DNA of 64,000 nucleotides. It comes from Ornithodoros turicata (taxonomy: Eukaryota; Arthropoda; Arachnida; Ixodida; Argasidae). A model generated the notes under the pieces. The model was not told where the DNA came from, did no database searches, and saw only the letters and a program-made list of their open reading frames with translations. The stretch spans positions 33,340,213 to 33,404,212 of the forward strand of contig NC_088202.1 in assembly GCF_037126465.1 (NCBI RefSeq), in the 5' to 3' direction. A program made the position numbers and the translations under genes. Positions 1 to 11,763 of the stretch are shown here, piece by piece. The first letter of the stretch is position 1. The number at the start of each line of letters is the position of its first letter.

Positions 1-483
1 CAGTACGAGATTCCCCCTCACGAAACAATGCTCACTTTTCCCTTCAGTTGAGGAACGCTTGAGATTGATGATGATGAGAGAGGATGGGATGAGTCCCTGT
101 GTGTGTTCAGTGTCATGCGGTGACAGCGGCTATTGGTTCCTGAAAAACAATGCCATACATAGAATACACTCTCACAGCAGAGACGGCCAACTTACATTTT
201 GCTCCACGAAACGACTCACGTCGTGGATGGATGGATGCCCCTCGTGGGCTTTCGATCAATCGTTGTAGAACCAGAGCACCCTTTTTAGTCGCTACACCGC
301 TCTCCTCCTCCTCGCATTGCGACGGTGTCGTCTGTACTTTGCCCACTCCGCCTTCCGTCTTTTGCGCCTTTTTTGTTTGCGATGTCGCATATGACAATGA
401 TACCATCGACGTTGAATTAAACATTACACTAATATCTAGCTAACACTCTGGTGGGTTCTGGGCCGACTTCTATATGACGACGA
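1..483. other. no recognisable feature
   Basis: Short overlapping open frames exist on both strands at about 60-440. None has a recognisable domain, and the two strands are open over the same stretch, as expected by chance. I see no gene or repeat here. Confidence 0.5.
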
Positions 484-492
484 GAAGACTCA

Positions 493-560
493 GAGTGGGA
501 CTCGAACCCGGGAACCTGCTACACTGGATGCGATACACTAACCACTAGACTAATTCGTGC
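493..560 (-). other. tRNA-like sequence, probably a SINE head or tRNA pseudogene
   Basis: Read on the minus strand, the segment has an A-box-like stretch (TAGTCTAGTGGTTAGTG) followed about 30 nt later by a B-box (GGTTCGAGTCC), the two internal RNA polymerase III promoter elements. The T-arm pairs for only three of five base pairs and no clean acceptor stem closes. This points to a tRNA-derived repeat or pseudogene rather than a working tRNA. Confidence 0.5.
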
Positions 561-590
561 TGCATGACGTTTTCCTGTCACGGGGTTCTT

Positions 591-673
591 GTCTAAACAC
601 GTCCAAACTTCTTCAAACACGTCTAAACATGTTCAAACATGTCTTAACAAGTCCAAACACGTTCAAGGACGTC
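591..673. repeat. 10-bp minisatellite
   Basis: About eight head-to-tail copies of a degenerate 10-mer with consensus GTCYAAACAC, for example GTCTAAACAC, GTCTAAACAT, GTTCAAACAT and GTCCAAACAC. The period is exactly ten. No function is apparent. Confidence 0.7.
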
Positions 674-993
674 ATAAAGAGTGAGAGGAAAAGCTTTAGT
701 ATAAATGTCGAAGCGATAGTTTGGTCGTCATTCTCATACCATCATGCTGAGCTTGGTAGATCCTCGTAAGTAATACTCATCACGTCATCACTGTCGAAAT
801 GTCTGAAGAGTTTCGTTTACAACACTTTACGACAGTTTACAACACTTTTGCTGTGCGTGAAGTCGGTTTTTTCCCGCCTCACATGTTTCGGGAGATTGGC
901 AGCGCCCGCTTCTTCTGCACTAACTGGGGCGGATTATGGACCAAAGGTACGATTCCTCGTTATTTTTAATACGTTCTATAACCAGTCACAGAA

Positions 994-2602
994 CTAGTTC
1001 GTTTTAAATCGGTCGTAGCTGTACTTGAAATGTTTTTCACCCAGTTCTTGCACGAAGTTAAAGTAGAGAATTTTGACGAGGTCGTTCTTAAAGTCGTACT
1101 CGGCTCGCACTTGCTGTCCGTCCACGGAGAGCATCGAATGAAACAGGTCATAATGGCGGAATTTGTAGAGGTTCGATTGGATGTCGCCGAGAAAGTCAGA
1201 CGTGGCGAGCACGGCGACGCAAAATTTGGAAGGCACCCTTTCGGGGTAAACGTTCTCAAAGTGAGCGTCCAAGCTCACGGCATTCAAACTCCGCACTTTG
1301 GTTTCCAATCCGCGTAACACGTAGATGGCCGGCGTGGTCTGAAGCCGCCGCTCGTATTCCAAAAACAGGGAACATGCCAGCGTCACCTTTTGCAAGTGTA
1401 ACGTCATTTCTTTGATTTCCACCTCGTAATTGTACGTTTGCTTGTCGTTGGGGACCTCTATGAGTTTCAATTCGTCGTTGTTTAAGAGGAAAACGACGCG
1501 AATCTCGACGGCAGGTACCACCAGGAGCGGCTGTTGAAACAGGTCGGTATTAATCTGACCGACCAGGTTAAAGTATTTTCCACCCTTCGCCGCTTCGTAA
1601 CGTTGTTTCGGACCGCGAAACGAGACGTCGTAATCGTTATTTAAATGTTCGTCGTCCTTGACAAAGAGTCCAGCCGCGTGCATGGTTTCTTGAGCCAGGG
1701 GCGTGGAATGAAGCACGACGTCCAAAATACTCCTGTAGGCGTACAACTCATTGGAACTGACGAGCTTGCTGTTCGCATAAACGGTGACCGTCTTAAAGGA
1801 GCATGGGACCCCCAAAATTTTTTTTAGTTTTTCGCTGCGACGTCCTCTACAACGAATAAAATGAGCTCTAGCAAAAGAGCGATGAGCGCAGGTAACCCAG
1901 AGAGCACGCGCAAGGCTCTGTTCCGCACAGCTTTAAAGAACGCTCTCCACATCCGAAGAGCGACGAAGCGAAGCCGAAGACGGCGTGACGTAACACGGGC
2001 TACGGCACGTGACCAGTGATATCCAACGGCACAGCTGAAACATGTATGAGCGGCGCGTGAGCCAGATGAAAAAACAAAGAAAAAAGGCACCAAGTAGCTT
2101 CTACGTCACGCGGGCTCGCGTATCTCGCCCGCAACTGCCGTTCTCCGACTGTCTTTTACGCAGTGACAACAAATTTTATTGCGCAGTGACAATACGCCGC
2201 AGATCGGAAATATTTTGCATGGTGACTCCTTGTGGACAGCTTCACAAATGAAGCAGAATTTCGAGTCATGTTAAATGTCACTTCCATGCTCCTTTAAACA
2301 TACCACTCAACAGGTGGTGTTGGGAAAACTACATCTTTCTCGTCCATTTCTTCCCCGTCCTCGCGAACAATGCGCGCGGTCAAGGACACGAAACTGCCGT
2401 AGATATCCAAGTGTGCCCTTTGCAAATTTTGAATAGAAAATTCGATCACTGTATTATTTACCCCGTTGACCGAGTAAAAGAGTTGGTACGAAGTATCTTC
2501 GCCGTATTGAATGGAAGGGGGTTCGAATATCATCACATCAGACAGACTCGTCAGACAGAGTTTCGACAGTTTCGACTGTTTTTTGTCTTTCGTTGACGTC
2601 AT
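994..2602 (-). pseudogene. Polinton major capsid protein, split by a MITE
   Basis: Two minus-strand blocks give one capsid protein. The N-terminal block (2602-2294, about 102 codons) resembles the start of the jelly-roll capsid proteins annotated as F54H12.2-like in invertebrates, with an IEFSIQ stretch followed by a beta-rich segment. The C-terminal block (1796-994, about 265 codons) continues with the conserved ANSKLVSSNELYAYRSILD region and the second jelly-roll. Family members form the double-jelly-roll hexon-like capsomer. A 497-bp TTAA-flanked MITE lies between the blocks. Even without the insert the two blocks are in different frames, so a small indel must also have occurred. The protein cannot be made intact. 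The family call rests on remembered similarity; a profile search would settle it. Confidence 0.75.
1797..2293. mobile_element. TTAA-flanked MITE, 497 bp (copy A)
   Basis: Ends are AGGAGCATGG and its reverse complement CCATGCTCCT, each flanked by TTAA (1793-1796 and 2294-2297). It sits inside the Polinton capsid gene. There is no coding capacity. Its ends match copies B (21691-23042) and C (35818-37594). A TTAA target is typical of piggyBac-superfamily elements, but no transposase is present, so the superfamily is inferred. Confidence 0.8.
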
Positions 2603-2635
2603 GATGGGTCGGAGCGCACAGCGGATGTCTGACCT

Positions 2636-2965
2636 TCACAGCGTACCAAAGATATCTGCTGTTGCGTCGTGTGTCGGCACGTTTTGTTGTCTTTTGCGGC
2701 ACTTCTTTCCATTGTTGTTTCCAGAGCCCTCCATGGAATCCAGCACGTCTCTCCCCGTCGCTATGGCCGTCTTTTTTACTGCGCGCGATAGTCCTTCATC
2801 GTCGGCCAAATTCCGCGCCAAGCGCTTTAACGTTTTCGTGGCTATCGGTTTTATTTGCTGCCAGATGGGAACGATAAACTTGGATATGTTGCTTAACACA
2901 CCGCCCCCTCGTTGGAAAAGGGGTCCCGTGTACACGGGAATTATTTTGGGTGTATTACGGTACAT
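2636..2965 (-). CDS. Polinton small basic/amphipathic virion-type protein
   Basis: An uninterrupted 109-residue frame. Its start overlaps the end of the upstream penton-like gene by about ten bases, the tight packing typical of Polintons. Residues about 15-35 (GPLFQRGGGVLSNISKF) form a glycine-rich amphipathic segment, followed by a lysine/arginine-rich stretch (KTLKRLARNL). Small proteins of this type lie between penton and capsid genes in many Polintons and adintoviruses and may be pVI-like membrane-active or core proteins. The role is inferred. It is one of the few unbroken frames in this remnant. Confidence 0.55.
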   Translation of the reverse strand: MYRNTPKIIPVYTGPLFQRGGGVLSNISKFIVPIWQQIKPIATKTLKRLARNLADDEGLSRAVKKTAIATGRDVLDSMEGSGNNNGKKCRKRQQNVPTHDATADIFGTL

Positions 2966-4233
2966 ATTTGAAATGCAACGTTAAATTGGTTCTAACTTTG
3001 TACCGCAACGGCAATCGTCTTTCCGTTTCGTCCGCGAGAACGATCATCACTGAGGCAATTTCGAATTGAGACAGGTTAAAACACTGGATGTTATCTAACG
3101 TGTAGGTGACGACGTGCTTGTCTTTCTTGTAATAAAAGGGCAGTACTTTTAATATCGTTTTTTTTTTTCGCTCCCCACGTACGTAGGTTCCACGACATCC
3201 GTGTAGACGATTACGTTGTGAAGCGGGGGTTCCAGGAGTACCTCGACGGAGCTAGCGGAATCCTCCTCCCCCCGTGAACACGGTGCGCGATTCGAAGCCC
3301 AAAAGCACGGCCAGGTACTCGGAAAGTCCTAAGGAGGTGGTGCCCTCGGAAAGCTGAATTCTACATTTCTGTTCGGTTCCGTCGAAGCCGAAGCGCGTGC
3401 GTTCGCCTACGCGCTGGTTAAACGCATCCAGGAGTGTTTTGGGTGTAGCATAATAGCCGGGATGCAGATGTACTTGCAAAGGTCGAGAAATTTTCGTCTT
3501 GATCGTGAAAGAAAATTGGCGCGCTACGGGAAGAGAGACGCGTAGCGTTTCTCCGTGTTCCTTGACGGGTGTGAGCTGCGGCAGCTTGACAAAGTGTTCC
3601 GGTACGTGCAACCCTTTCGACGTTTTCAGAGAGTAGACGTTATCCGCGAATTCTAGCAAGGCGTCCAGCTTCTGCGTCTGGAAATACTTGTTGAGTGTGT
3701 TATGTAGGGACGTGGTTTCCGAATTCAAAGTGACGTCGCCGAAAGCGACGGGTGTGGCGCGCTCCAATAAGATGGAGGTGGCTTCGCGTTCGCTCAATTT
3801 GGGAGGCTTGACCGCACGACCTTGCTTCGCGCGATGCTAGGGAGGAGCCGAGCGCCTGTGCGAGCCGAGGGTCCAATTCCACGGCTTTCACGTCCACGGG
3901 TAAGACGAAGTCGTATCGCGATTTATTGTACGCGAAAGAAACGTTAAATTCCGAAAGGGCTTTTCCCAAATCTCTCTCGAGATCCGAGGTGACACGAAAA
4001 GTTCTCCCGGCTTCGACCGTGTCCTCGAAAGAAACCTGGATTTTCGCATCTTGCCTTTCGTACCCGATATTTAAAAAATCGTTGCTTATGCTGAGATCCA
4101 TCGGACCGACTTTATAGCGATTCGAGAGCTGAAGCGGGCTGTCGAAAGCTACCGTGAAGGCGTTGAGTTTATTCGAGGGAAACTTATCCATGCTGGTGTT
4201 CGAGAGCAAGTGGACGTAGATGTCTGACGTCAT
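2956..4233 (-). pseudogene. Polinton penton-like minor capsid protein, frameshifted
   Basis: The start at 4233 opens with an IYVHLLSNTSMDKFPSN-type signature, matching the conserved beginning of Polinton minor capsid (penton base-like, single jelly-roll) proteins. Downstream are HPGYYATPKTLLDAFNQ and LAVLLGF, conserved in the middle of the family, and the C-terminal part (about 3250-2956) encodes a beta-rich segment beginning NVIVYTDVVEP. The frame is broken at least three times: near 3838, near 3250-3255, and in an A11 run (minus strand) at about 3158-3168. The gene ends at a stop at 2956-2958, overlapping the next gene. It is not expressible as one protein. Family members form the fivefold vertices of the predicted capsid. 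Confidence 0.7.
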
Positions 4234-4601
4234 TTCCCAATCTTGAGCACGTCGCTGCTCGGAACCCAACTGTCGTCTTCTTTGTCGTAACCGAACCAGC
4301 GAACCAAGGAGAAGCTCTGACCGTTCACTTTCTTCTTTCTCAGCACTTTCGTTCCTGACCAAGGCGGATTGGCGTCTCGGGTTACGACGAGTACCTCCTC
4401 GGGGTAGAAAGATCCGTCCACTTCCTTACCCCGGTAATCTTCCAGGTGCACGACGGGAGGGGAGGCATCTCTCAGGCGGGAGACGGTGAAAATTTGAGGC
4501 GACCAACTCCCTTCCGAGCTCTTATGAAAACATTTTCTGTGTAGTAGGACCCTAGCTTTATCCCCCACTTTGAGCTTCTTTTTCACGGAGGGTACGACGG
4601 G
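4230..4601 (-). pseudogene. Polinton integrase, C-terminal part with chromodomain
   Basis: A 118-residue frame beginning KKKLKVGDKARVLLHRK, an SH3-like integrase C-terminal fold. It ends in a chromodomain signature (VRWFGYDKEDDSWVPSSD), where the family usually has the VKWKGY-type motif. This is the second half of the integrase whose catalytic core lies at 11076-11700. The halves are separated by the BEL element and join in frame once the element and one ACGGG copy are disregarded. The gene overlaps the penton start by four bases. Confidence 0.8.
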
Positions 4602-5376
4602 TGTTGCGGAAATTTCACTAAAAACGACGACGACGACAAAAGGAAAGGATACGACGACGAGAAAGATTTCATCATCCCTTGCTCGGCCTCCTCCCCGCCT
4701 CGGCTATGAACACCTCTCTTTCGCTTGGAACCCGCGCTATTGCCACTCTCGACGTGCAGAAGTCTGTCTGACGCGTCTCCGGTGTCTTGCCCTCCCGCTT
4801 AACTTTTACCTCCATCGCAGTGGGGTGCAACCTTCCCCAGGGTGTCCTGCATGCGGTCACGACGAAACCCTCCAACATTTTGTTCTCGACTGTAGTACCT
4901 ACCGCCGCCTTCGCCTACAGTCCCTCACCCTTCCACTGCTAAGGTTCAGCGTGCCTCTCTCATTATGCGCACTACTCTCGTTCGGTGCGTCCCATACCGG
5001 AAAATGGAATCCTGTCATCGCAGATAATCTCATTTCATTCGTTGCCGGCTCCAACCGGTTCTAGCCCTTAGTGTCACTGTCACACTCATATCATACTGAA
5101 TTAGCCCTGGCCAATCTCCCTTGCGGATCGCGGCCATCTTCTTGGGGAGAAGAAGAAGAAGAAGATTTCATCACCGGATTTTGACCATTTTTATATATTT
5201 TTCTTCGAACGTTGTAACGTTGTGCACGCTTGTGCTTTTGTGATTCCTTTGGGTTGTTTGGAGTAAAGTCTAATCTTGGTTTTGGTTATGGGTGTATCCT
5301 CTTCTTGAACCGTTACCTCACCTTCTTGGCACGACATCACAGATCGGATGTGGTGAATCGGTGGATTTCTATCACA
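4602..5376 (+). repeat. 5' LTR of the BEL element, interrupted by a LINE
   Basis: It starts TGTTGCGGAAATTTC and ends TTCTATCACA, matching the 276-bp 3' LTR at 10800-11075 apart from a 499-bp interruption (LINE fragment plus one 12-bp duplicate). Minor substitutions are also visible. Immediately downstream, at about 5380-5400, a TGGTGCCGAAACCCGGGA stretch fits a tRNA primer-binding site. Confidence 0.92.
4675..5161 (+). mobile_element. 5'-truncated LINE insertion
   Basis: Flanked by a 12-bp target duplication AAGATTTCATCA (4663-4674 and 5162-5173). The 3' LTR of the same BEL element gives the empty site. The 3' end is a short (GAA)n tail. The insert encodes the C-terminus of a non-LTR polyprotein (about 4690-5062): an LTRLRCLALPLNFYLHRSG stretch followed by a CPAC...H...C zinc-binding motif, as found after the RNase H domain in I/R1/Jockey-like elements. 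Only the last few hundred bases of the LINE are present. Confidence 0.85.
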
Positions 5377-5452
5377 TCGCTTTGGTGCCGAAACCCGGGA
5401 ACGCGTCTGTCGTGGCCAGATCGAAGAGCCAAGCCATCAATTCGTCGCATCC

Positions 5453-8400
5453 ATGGAACGCCTCAAGTCCAAGCGTGGAACTCGACGAGCTCAAACTACG
5501 AGAATTCTCAACGAAGCTTCAACTGCCCTAAAAGATGGAACTGCCTCAGCTGAAGTGCTGAATGCATTACTCCAACGTCACACTACAAGCAATGCGGAGC
5601 TCGTCGTACTGAATACCGCCATCGAGCCGCTTGTGACCGATGAGGACTACGAATGTGAGTGCGCCAGTGTTTTGGAGTATGAGGACAGAGTAACAAACAG
5701 TCGCCAACTTGAACTGGAAACTGGCACAGCTACAGGCGGCGGCTGCGTCGTCAATGGGAGCCTCGAACGAACCGAGTTCACCGCAAGCGTCGTCGCAACA
5801 ACGTCATATTGGGATCAAACTTCCCAAATTGAGGCTTCCAACGTTCAGCGGCAAGTTAAGCGAATGGCACAGTTTCTGGGAACAATTTAACGCAACCGTA
5901 CATGAGAACAAGAACCTAGTGAAGATAGAAAAGTTCCAGTAACTTCGTTCCCTACTGGCTGGATCTGCTGCCACAGCGATAGCTGGACTTCCTATCACAG
6001 AGGCCTCGTACGACGATGCTACAGAAATTCTCAAGGAGCGTTTCGGTGATCGAGGAAGAATAGAAAGGCAGCTACTGGCAAAGCTTCGTAGCCTCCCGGT
6101 AGTCAAGTCCTCCTCAGACGTCTTAGGTTTGCGACGATTCTACGACCACGTGCAGAGTCACATACGTGGATTGCGTTCACTCGTAGTTCAAGACAGTTCT
6201 TACGCAGCAATGCTAACAGAAATACTATTATCTTCCCTGCCATCAGAAATCGTAATAGACTTTTACCGCTCGGTTCAGCGCCCGACCACCACCAGCACTA
6301 CAAGCCCAACAGATGCAGGAGACACCGCAGCGGCGTCCACGTCAACGACAGCTTCCGACGAACTACAGGCAGTGCTGAAGTTCCTTCACGTGGAGGTTGA
6401 GAGTCGAGAGAAAAGCGAAGTCGCAGAACGTAACCTCAAGAAACAAATTCAGCCTGTCAGCAAACCAGCTACCCTAGGCCGAGCAAATCCATCTGTTCTA
6501 CACAACGCATCTACAAACCCAGCACCTTGCTTCTTCTGCAGCAACACTGAGCACAGTACTGAAGAGTGTGTTCGTTCAGTGCCATTGAGCGACAAGAAGG
6601 CGAAGCTCGCTAAGGACAAAAGATGTTTTCGCTGTACCAAGAAGGGCCACAGCGCCAGAGATTGCCGAGGGAGGATGAGATGCAGGAATTGCGGCGGTCG
6701 TCACGTAACATCCATGTGCGATCCTTCGTGGAAGCCCGATAAGAAAGAACGGGCCATAACTGATGCTAAGGATGTCACAAATGTCCTAGTACCCGGAGGA
6801 GCTTGCAGGAACGGCACAGTGGTCCTACAGACTTTCAGATGCTGGGCCGTCGGAAGAGGAAAGTGCATCTACGTTAGAGGAGTCGTGGACGGAGGCAGTC
6901 AACAAACCTTCATAAGCAAGCAATTGGCTGATCACCTAAAACTCAAGGTGATCGACACTGTTACGCTCACGTTCAATACTTTCGGCGACACTTCTGCAAG
7001 TTCAGAACGAAAACAATGTAACGTCGTGGAACTCAGTCTACGCAGTCAGTTCTCGCCTTCAGAGTATCTGCTAACGGCAGTCATAGTACCCGTTATCTGC
7101 AGGGACATCATCGCCACACCTTTGAATATTGATCTGGTAACCAGAATTCAGGAAAGCGGCGGCGTCATAGCCGACGACCTCATGTTTCAGAACGCAACGA
7201 ATTTAAGTGGGATTAATTTACTTCTGGGTGCGGACCAGCTATGGAACTTCGTCACCGGCAGAATCGAGCGGTGCTACAACAACGAGAACTTCGTGGGAAT
7301 CGAGACTACACTAGGGTGGACTTTTCAAGGCCCCACAAACTCACAAGATGTGGATTGCGTTACGTCGAGTCTTATGACTTGCGTGCAAAGAACCGATGCT
7401 GCCTGTGATTGTGAAAACTCCAGATCGCTACGCCAAATGTGGCAACTTGACGGCATCGGCATAAAAGATGAAACCACCGTTCAAGATGACGACAGAGTGC
7501 TCCAACAGTTCTTCAGCACGGTATCGAAAGAGAACGGCAGGTATACTGTTGCGCTCCCATGGAAAACGTCTGCGTCCGACTTACCTGACAACCGTGACAT
7601 TGCTGAACGTCGACTGAGGAGCTTAGTAAAACGACTGCACAAAGAGAAGAAACTTGAAGAATACGACCGTGCTATTCAAAAATACATGAGCGACGGTATT
7701 GCTGAACAAGTAAGAGGGAAAAAAACGAGTGACCGGTTGTACTACATGCCTCACCGTGCCGTAGTTCGGGAGGGATCAACATCAACAAGAGTGAGAGTTG
7801 TTTTTGATGCGTCTTCCCATGCAGCAGGGTGCTGTTCGTTAAATGACTGTCTCGAAACCGGACCGAAGATAAACTGTGACCTTCTATCGACGCTACTGCG
7901 CTTCCGCCTGAACAACGTGGCCTTAGTTGCCGATATTGAAAAGGCCTTTCTGCAAGTCGCCGTTAGAGGTGAAGACAGAGACGCTCTAAGGTTCCTTTGG
8001 TTTGAGCAGCCACCCACCTCAAGCGATTGTCTACCTCCTATTTGCGAATGGAGGGTGCCCTTTGGGACGTCGGCAAGTTCCTTTCTGCTAGGAGCTACGA
8101 TGCTTAATCACCTCAGGAATGTCTCCGGGCCTGAACAAGAAGTTGCGAAAATGATGGCAGACTCTTTCTACGTTGATGACCTGCTCACCGGCACCGATAC
8201 AGCAGAAGAGGCAAAATGCATCATAAAGACCGCAACTGCCATAATGCGTGACGCTTGCATGCCGTTAAAGAAATGGGCATCAAACTGTAGTGAAATTCAA
8301 GATCACGTCGATAGCACGAAGTCCGGAGTTTCTCAACATGAAGTGATTCGAGATACCGAAGGTGACGAGACAGCTAGAGTACTCGGACTAACTTGGGACA

Positions 8401-10772
8401 CCAGACTGGATACACTGAATTTCAATGGACCGAACGTCCTCGAAGCACTCAGTCAAGTAGGCGACAGCAAACGCTCGGTGCTTCAGACAGTCGCGAAGAT
8501 CTTCGATCCACTCGGACTGGCCGCACCGTTCGCTATCAAGGCCAAAATGGTATTTCAACAACTTTGGCAGCAAGGTGTGGGGTGGGACCAGCCAATACCG
8601 GACAGCGTCAAAGGTGACTGGGACTCCTGGAAAGCAGAACTGGCGGATCTACTTAATGTATCTGTTTCACGGAACCTGAAGAGAGGTGTAGAGACGATTA
8701 CGTCAACACAACTTCATCTTTTTAGCGATGCGAGTCCACTAGCGTATGGGACATGTGCATACCTCAGATGTGAAGTCTACGACGGTAACGTACAATGTAC
8801 GTTGATTCTCTCTAAGGCTCGCCTAGCCCCCCTCAAGAAATTATCGCTTCCCAGGCTGGAGCTCATGGGAGCTCTCATTGCTGCCAGAACCGCAAAATTT
8901 GTCAAACACGCGCTACGTATGCCGTCTGTTCCGACATATTTCTGGGTGGACTCCAGCATTGCACTCACTTGGATAAAAGGACGAGCTGCAAGATGGAAGG
9001 TTTTTGTGTGCAACCGCGTAACGGAGATTCAGGCAACGTCGACAGCGGATCAATGGCGGTACTGCCCAGGAAAACAAAACCCCGCGGACTGTTTGACGCG
9101 GGGCATGACGATTCACGCATTGTTAAGGAGCTCGCACTGGTGGGAAGGTCCCAACTGGCTCAAGGACGGAGAGTCTCAGTGGCCAAAATTTGATGCTCCG
9201 TCCCGGACGGAAGAATCGAACATGGAAGCCTGCAGTAACTCTTCTCAGGTGATGCACGTGACTCTCGACCCCTAATGGATATCCAGGACTTTAGCAGCCA
9301 CGTGAAACTACTACGAGTTACCGCTTGGGCTAGGCGGTTTATTGACAGATGCAAGAAGGCAGCCCAATCGTCCGCACCGTGGATTACCGCCGAGGAAATC
9401 AATGCAGCCGATGAGTACTGGATAAAGGTTGCTCAACAAGAGAGCTTCCCTCACGAGGTGCAGGAACTGAAACGTGGCTGCGCCATTCCGAAGGCTTCCA
9501 AGATTGGCAAGTTGCAACCCTACTTGGACAAGTATGGGATCATGAGATTAAAGGGACGCCTGGAATTTTCACCAGAAACAGAGACTGTAAAGCACCCAAT
9601 AATTTTAGACAAATGTCATAGGCTGTCTTACCTGATCGTTAACAGCGCACATCGGCGGACCCAGCACGGCGGTGTCCAGGCCACTATGAACGACGTTCGC
9701 GAAATGTGGTGGGTTACGCAAGCTCGCCAACTAACGAAAAGTGTACTCGCAAGGTGCGGTACGTGTCGACGTTTTCGAGTGCAGGCAGCGACGTCTCCGA
9801 CGGCACCGCTGCCACCGGACCGAGTACATCAAGGCCACCCCTTCGAAACAGTGGGCATCGACTTCGCCGGGCCACTGTACGTCTCGAGCAAGAAAAACTC
9901 CGACAAATCGTACGTCGCGTTATTCACTTGTGCTACGTCAAGGGCATTGCACTTGGAACTAGTGTCGGACCTCACCGTAGACTCCTTCCTGCTAGCTATG
10001 CGCCGTTTTAACGCCCGTCGTGGGACCCCATCCACTATTTACTCCGATAACGCGCTCACGTTTAAACGCGCCGAAAAGGAGTTCAAAGCACTCTGGTCTG
10101 TCCTGCGACACGACAGAACACAAGGGTATCTATCCTCAAGACAGATTCGGTGGAAGTTCATCCCAGAGAAAGCGGCATGGTGGTGGGGGGGGGGGGGCTG
10201 GTGGGAGAGGCTCGTGCGAAGTGTCAAAGACTCTCTCAGGGAGGTACTCGACAAAGAAAAGCCTCAACTTCGAACAGCTACAGACCGTTCTTCAAGATGC
10301 CGAAGCAGCCATAAACTCCCGACCGCTTACCTACTTGGCAGCGAACCCGTCGGAGACACGGGCACTTACGCCAGCCCACCTGCTCATCGGAAAACGTCTA
10401 CTTTCTTTCCCCGAGCCTCCTACTAACCCGAAGGTAGTTTCTACTTCAGAAGCACTTACCAGAAGGTGGATCCACTGCCGACTGTTAGCCGACCACTTCT
10501 GGAAACGGTGGCGGGCCGACTACTTGCTGCAGCTAAGGTCAGCACACACAGCTTCTCCAGTCGGAAGCAATGAAATTAAGGAGGGTGACATTGTGCTCAT
10601 GCACGAAGAAAAGACTCCGCGACTTATGTGGAAAACTGTTCGTGTAACGGAGAACCACCGCGGACGAGATGGACACGTCAGAGCATGTTCTGTGCTACTC
10701 CCAACTGGAAAGACGACAAGAAGACCAGCGCAACTGTTGTACCCTCTCGAAACAGTCTTGGAAAGTAGCTAG
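5453..10772 (+). pseudogene. BEL gag-pol polyprotein, broken
   Basis: Gag begins at about 5453. The frame shifts near 5700, and a TAA at 5942-5944 interrupts gag. From about 5945 the frame is open to 9275. In that block (residues counted from the ATG at 6129) are CCHC zinc knuckles (CFRCTKKGHSARDC, about 165-200), an aspartic protease motif DGGSQQ (about 253), reverse transcriptase with VADIEKAFLQV (about 600) and YVDDLL (about 680), and RNase H with FSDASPLAYG (about 865). At 9272-9277 a stop overlaps an ATG in another frame, which encodes the integrase: HH-CC finger (about 9650-9770), GIDFAGP and YSDNA. The integrase frame slips again at a G-run near 10186-10198, and the C-terminal part runs to 10772. 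Decayed and non-autonomous. Confidence 0.92.
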
Positions 10773-10799
10773 CTCCGCAGCTGCTTTCGGGGGGGAGTA

Positions 10800-11075
10800 T
10801 GTTGCGGAAATTTCACTAAAAACGACGACGACGACAAAAGGAAAGGATACGACGACGAGAAAGATTTCATCACCGGATTTTGACCATTTTTATATATTTT
10901 TCTTCGAACGTTGTAACGTTGTGCACGCTTGTGCTTTTGTGATTCCTTTGGGTTTTTTGGAGTAAAGTCTAATCTTGGTTTTGGTTATGGGTGTATCCTC
11001 TTCTTGAACCGTTACCTCACCTCCTTGGCACGACATGACAGATCGGATGTGGTGAATCGGTGGATTTCTATCACA
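10800..11075 (+). repeat. 3' LTR of the BEL element
   Basis: 276 bp with TGTTGCGG...TATCACA ends. It is uninterrupted and preceded by a purine-rich tract (GGGGGGGAG), the likely polypurine tract. It serves as the empty-site reference for the LINE in the 5' LTR. Confidence 0.93.
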
Positions 11076-11700
11076 ACGGGCTTCCCATTTATCTTATTGA
11101 ACAGCTCCAATTCGTTTTCGGGCGTGACTTCGGACGGGATGATGCCCAACGTCCTGTGTTTGGTGGTGTTGTAGTCGCGCACGATCTTGGGAAGGACGGA
11201 AACGAAGTGGTATTTTCTGGTTACTCTAAAATAGCGAAATATTCTGTCGCGTAAAGTGCGTATGAACTGTTCCGCCTGCGATGCTTTGATTACGGGAGAG
11301 AAGGTGGAATACATGTGGACCTTCTTTCGTGACAGGTAATCCTTGACGATCTTGTTGTAGAATTCCCCTCCTCTATCGCAAAAGATGCGTGTAGGCACGC
11401 TACCTCCCCGAAAAAGTCTTATCATGGCCCTTTTGATTTCGGCGGGGCGCTTCGTCTTTAGCGGGAGGGTACGCAGAAAGCGGGAGAGGGAATCGATTGC
11501 CACGAGAATGTAGCGGTAGCCACCGTTGAACCTCTTGTATTTTGAAAAGTCGGCGAGGTCCATTTGCCACACGTCGTTGATCTTGAGCGCGATGATGCGT
11601 CTCCTATTAAACTTTCTTGTGACCGGATGGTGTAGGCGTCCAACTTTCTGAGTGCCTTGTTTTTGCTCATGTGACACGCTTTTCTATAGCGGTACACTCC
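11076..11700 (-). pseudogene. Polinton integrase, N-terminal and catalytic part
   Basis: A retroviral-type DDE integrase core. It has VWQMDLADFSKY (first Asp), IFCDRGGEF (second Asp) and KASQAEQFIRTLRDRI (Glu), with the YRYILVAIDSLSRF beta-strand typical of Polinton integrases. Upstream, ALRKLDAYTI in one frame and HHPVTRKFNRRR in another belong to one N-terminal region, so there is a frameshift near 11630. The reading frame runs into the ACGGG duplication and resumes at 4601. The protein would insert the transposon into host DNA, but this copy is dead. Confidence 0.85.
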
Positions 11701-11763
11701 CCCTAACCACCCTCTGGTTTCTCATATCCCTTCATAAGTCGTCCACGCAATGGAGGCTTGCTG

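Larger units (their letters stand above)
4602..11075 (+). mobile_element. BEL/Pao LTR retrotransposon, decayed
   Basis: Flanked by a 5-bp target duplication ACGGG (4597-4601 and 11076-11080), with TG...CA-ended LTRs. Between them lies one polyprotein in BEL order: gag, zinc knuckles, aspartic protease, reverse transcriptase, RNase H, integrase. It lies inside the Polinton integrase gene, so it postdates the Polinton. Its coding region has frameshifts and a nonsense codon, and its 5' LTR carries a LINE fragment. Confidence 0.93.

Noticed and set aside
59..443. Overlapping 69-103-codon frames on both strands
   Set aside because: No motif, opposite-strand overlap, no compositional support.
4570..5064. 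A single 164-codon protein
   Set aside because: It reads from Polinton DNA through the BEL LTR into the LINE fragment. Only the part after about 4690 is real LINE coding sequence.
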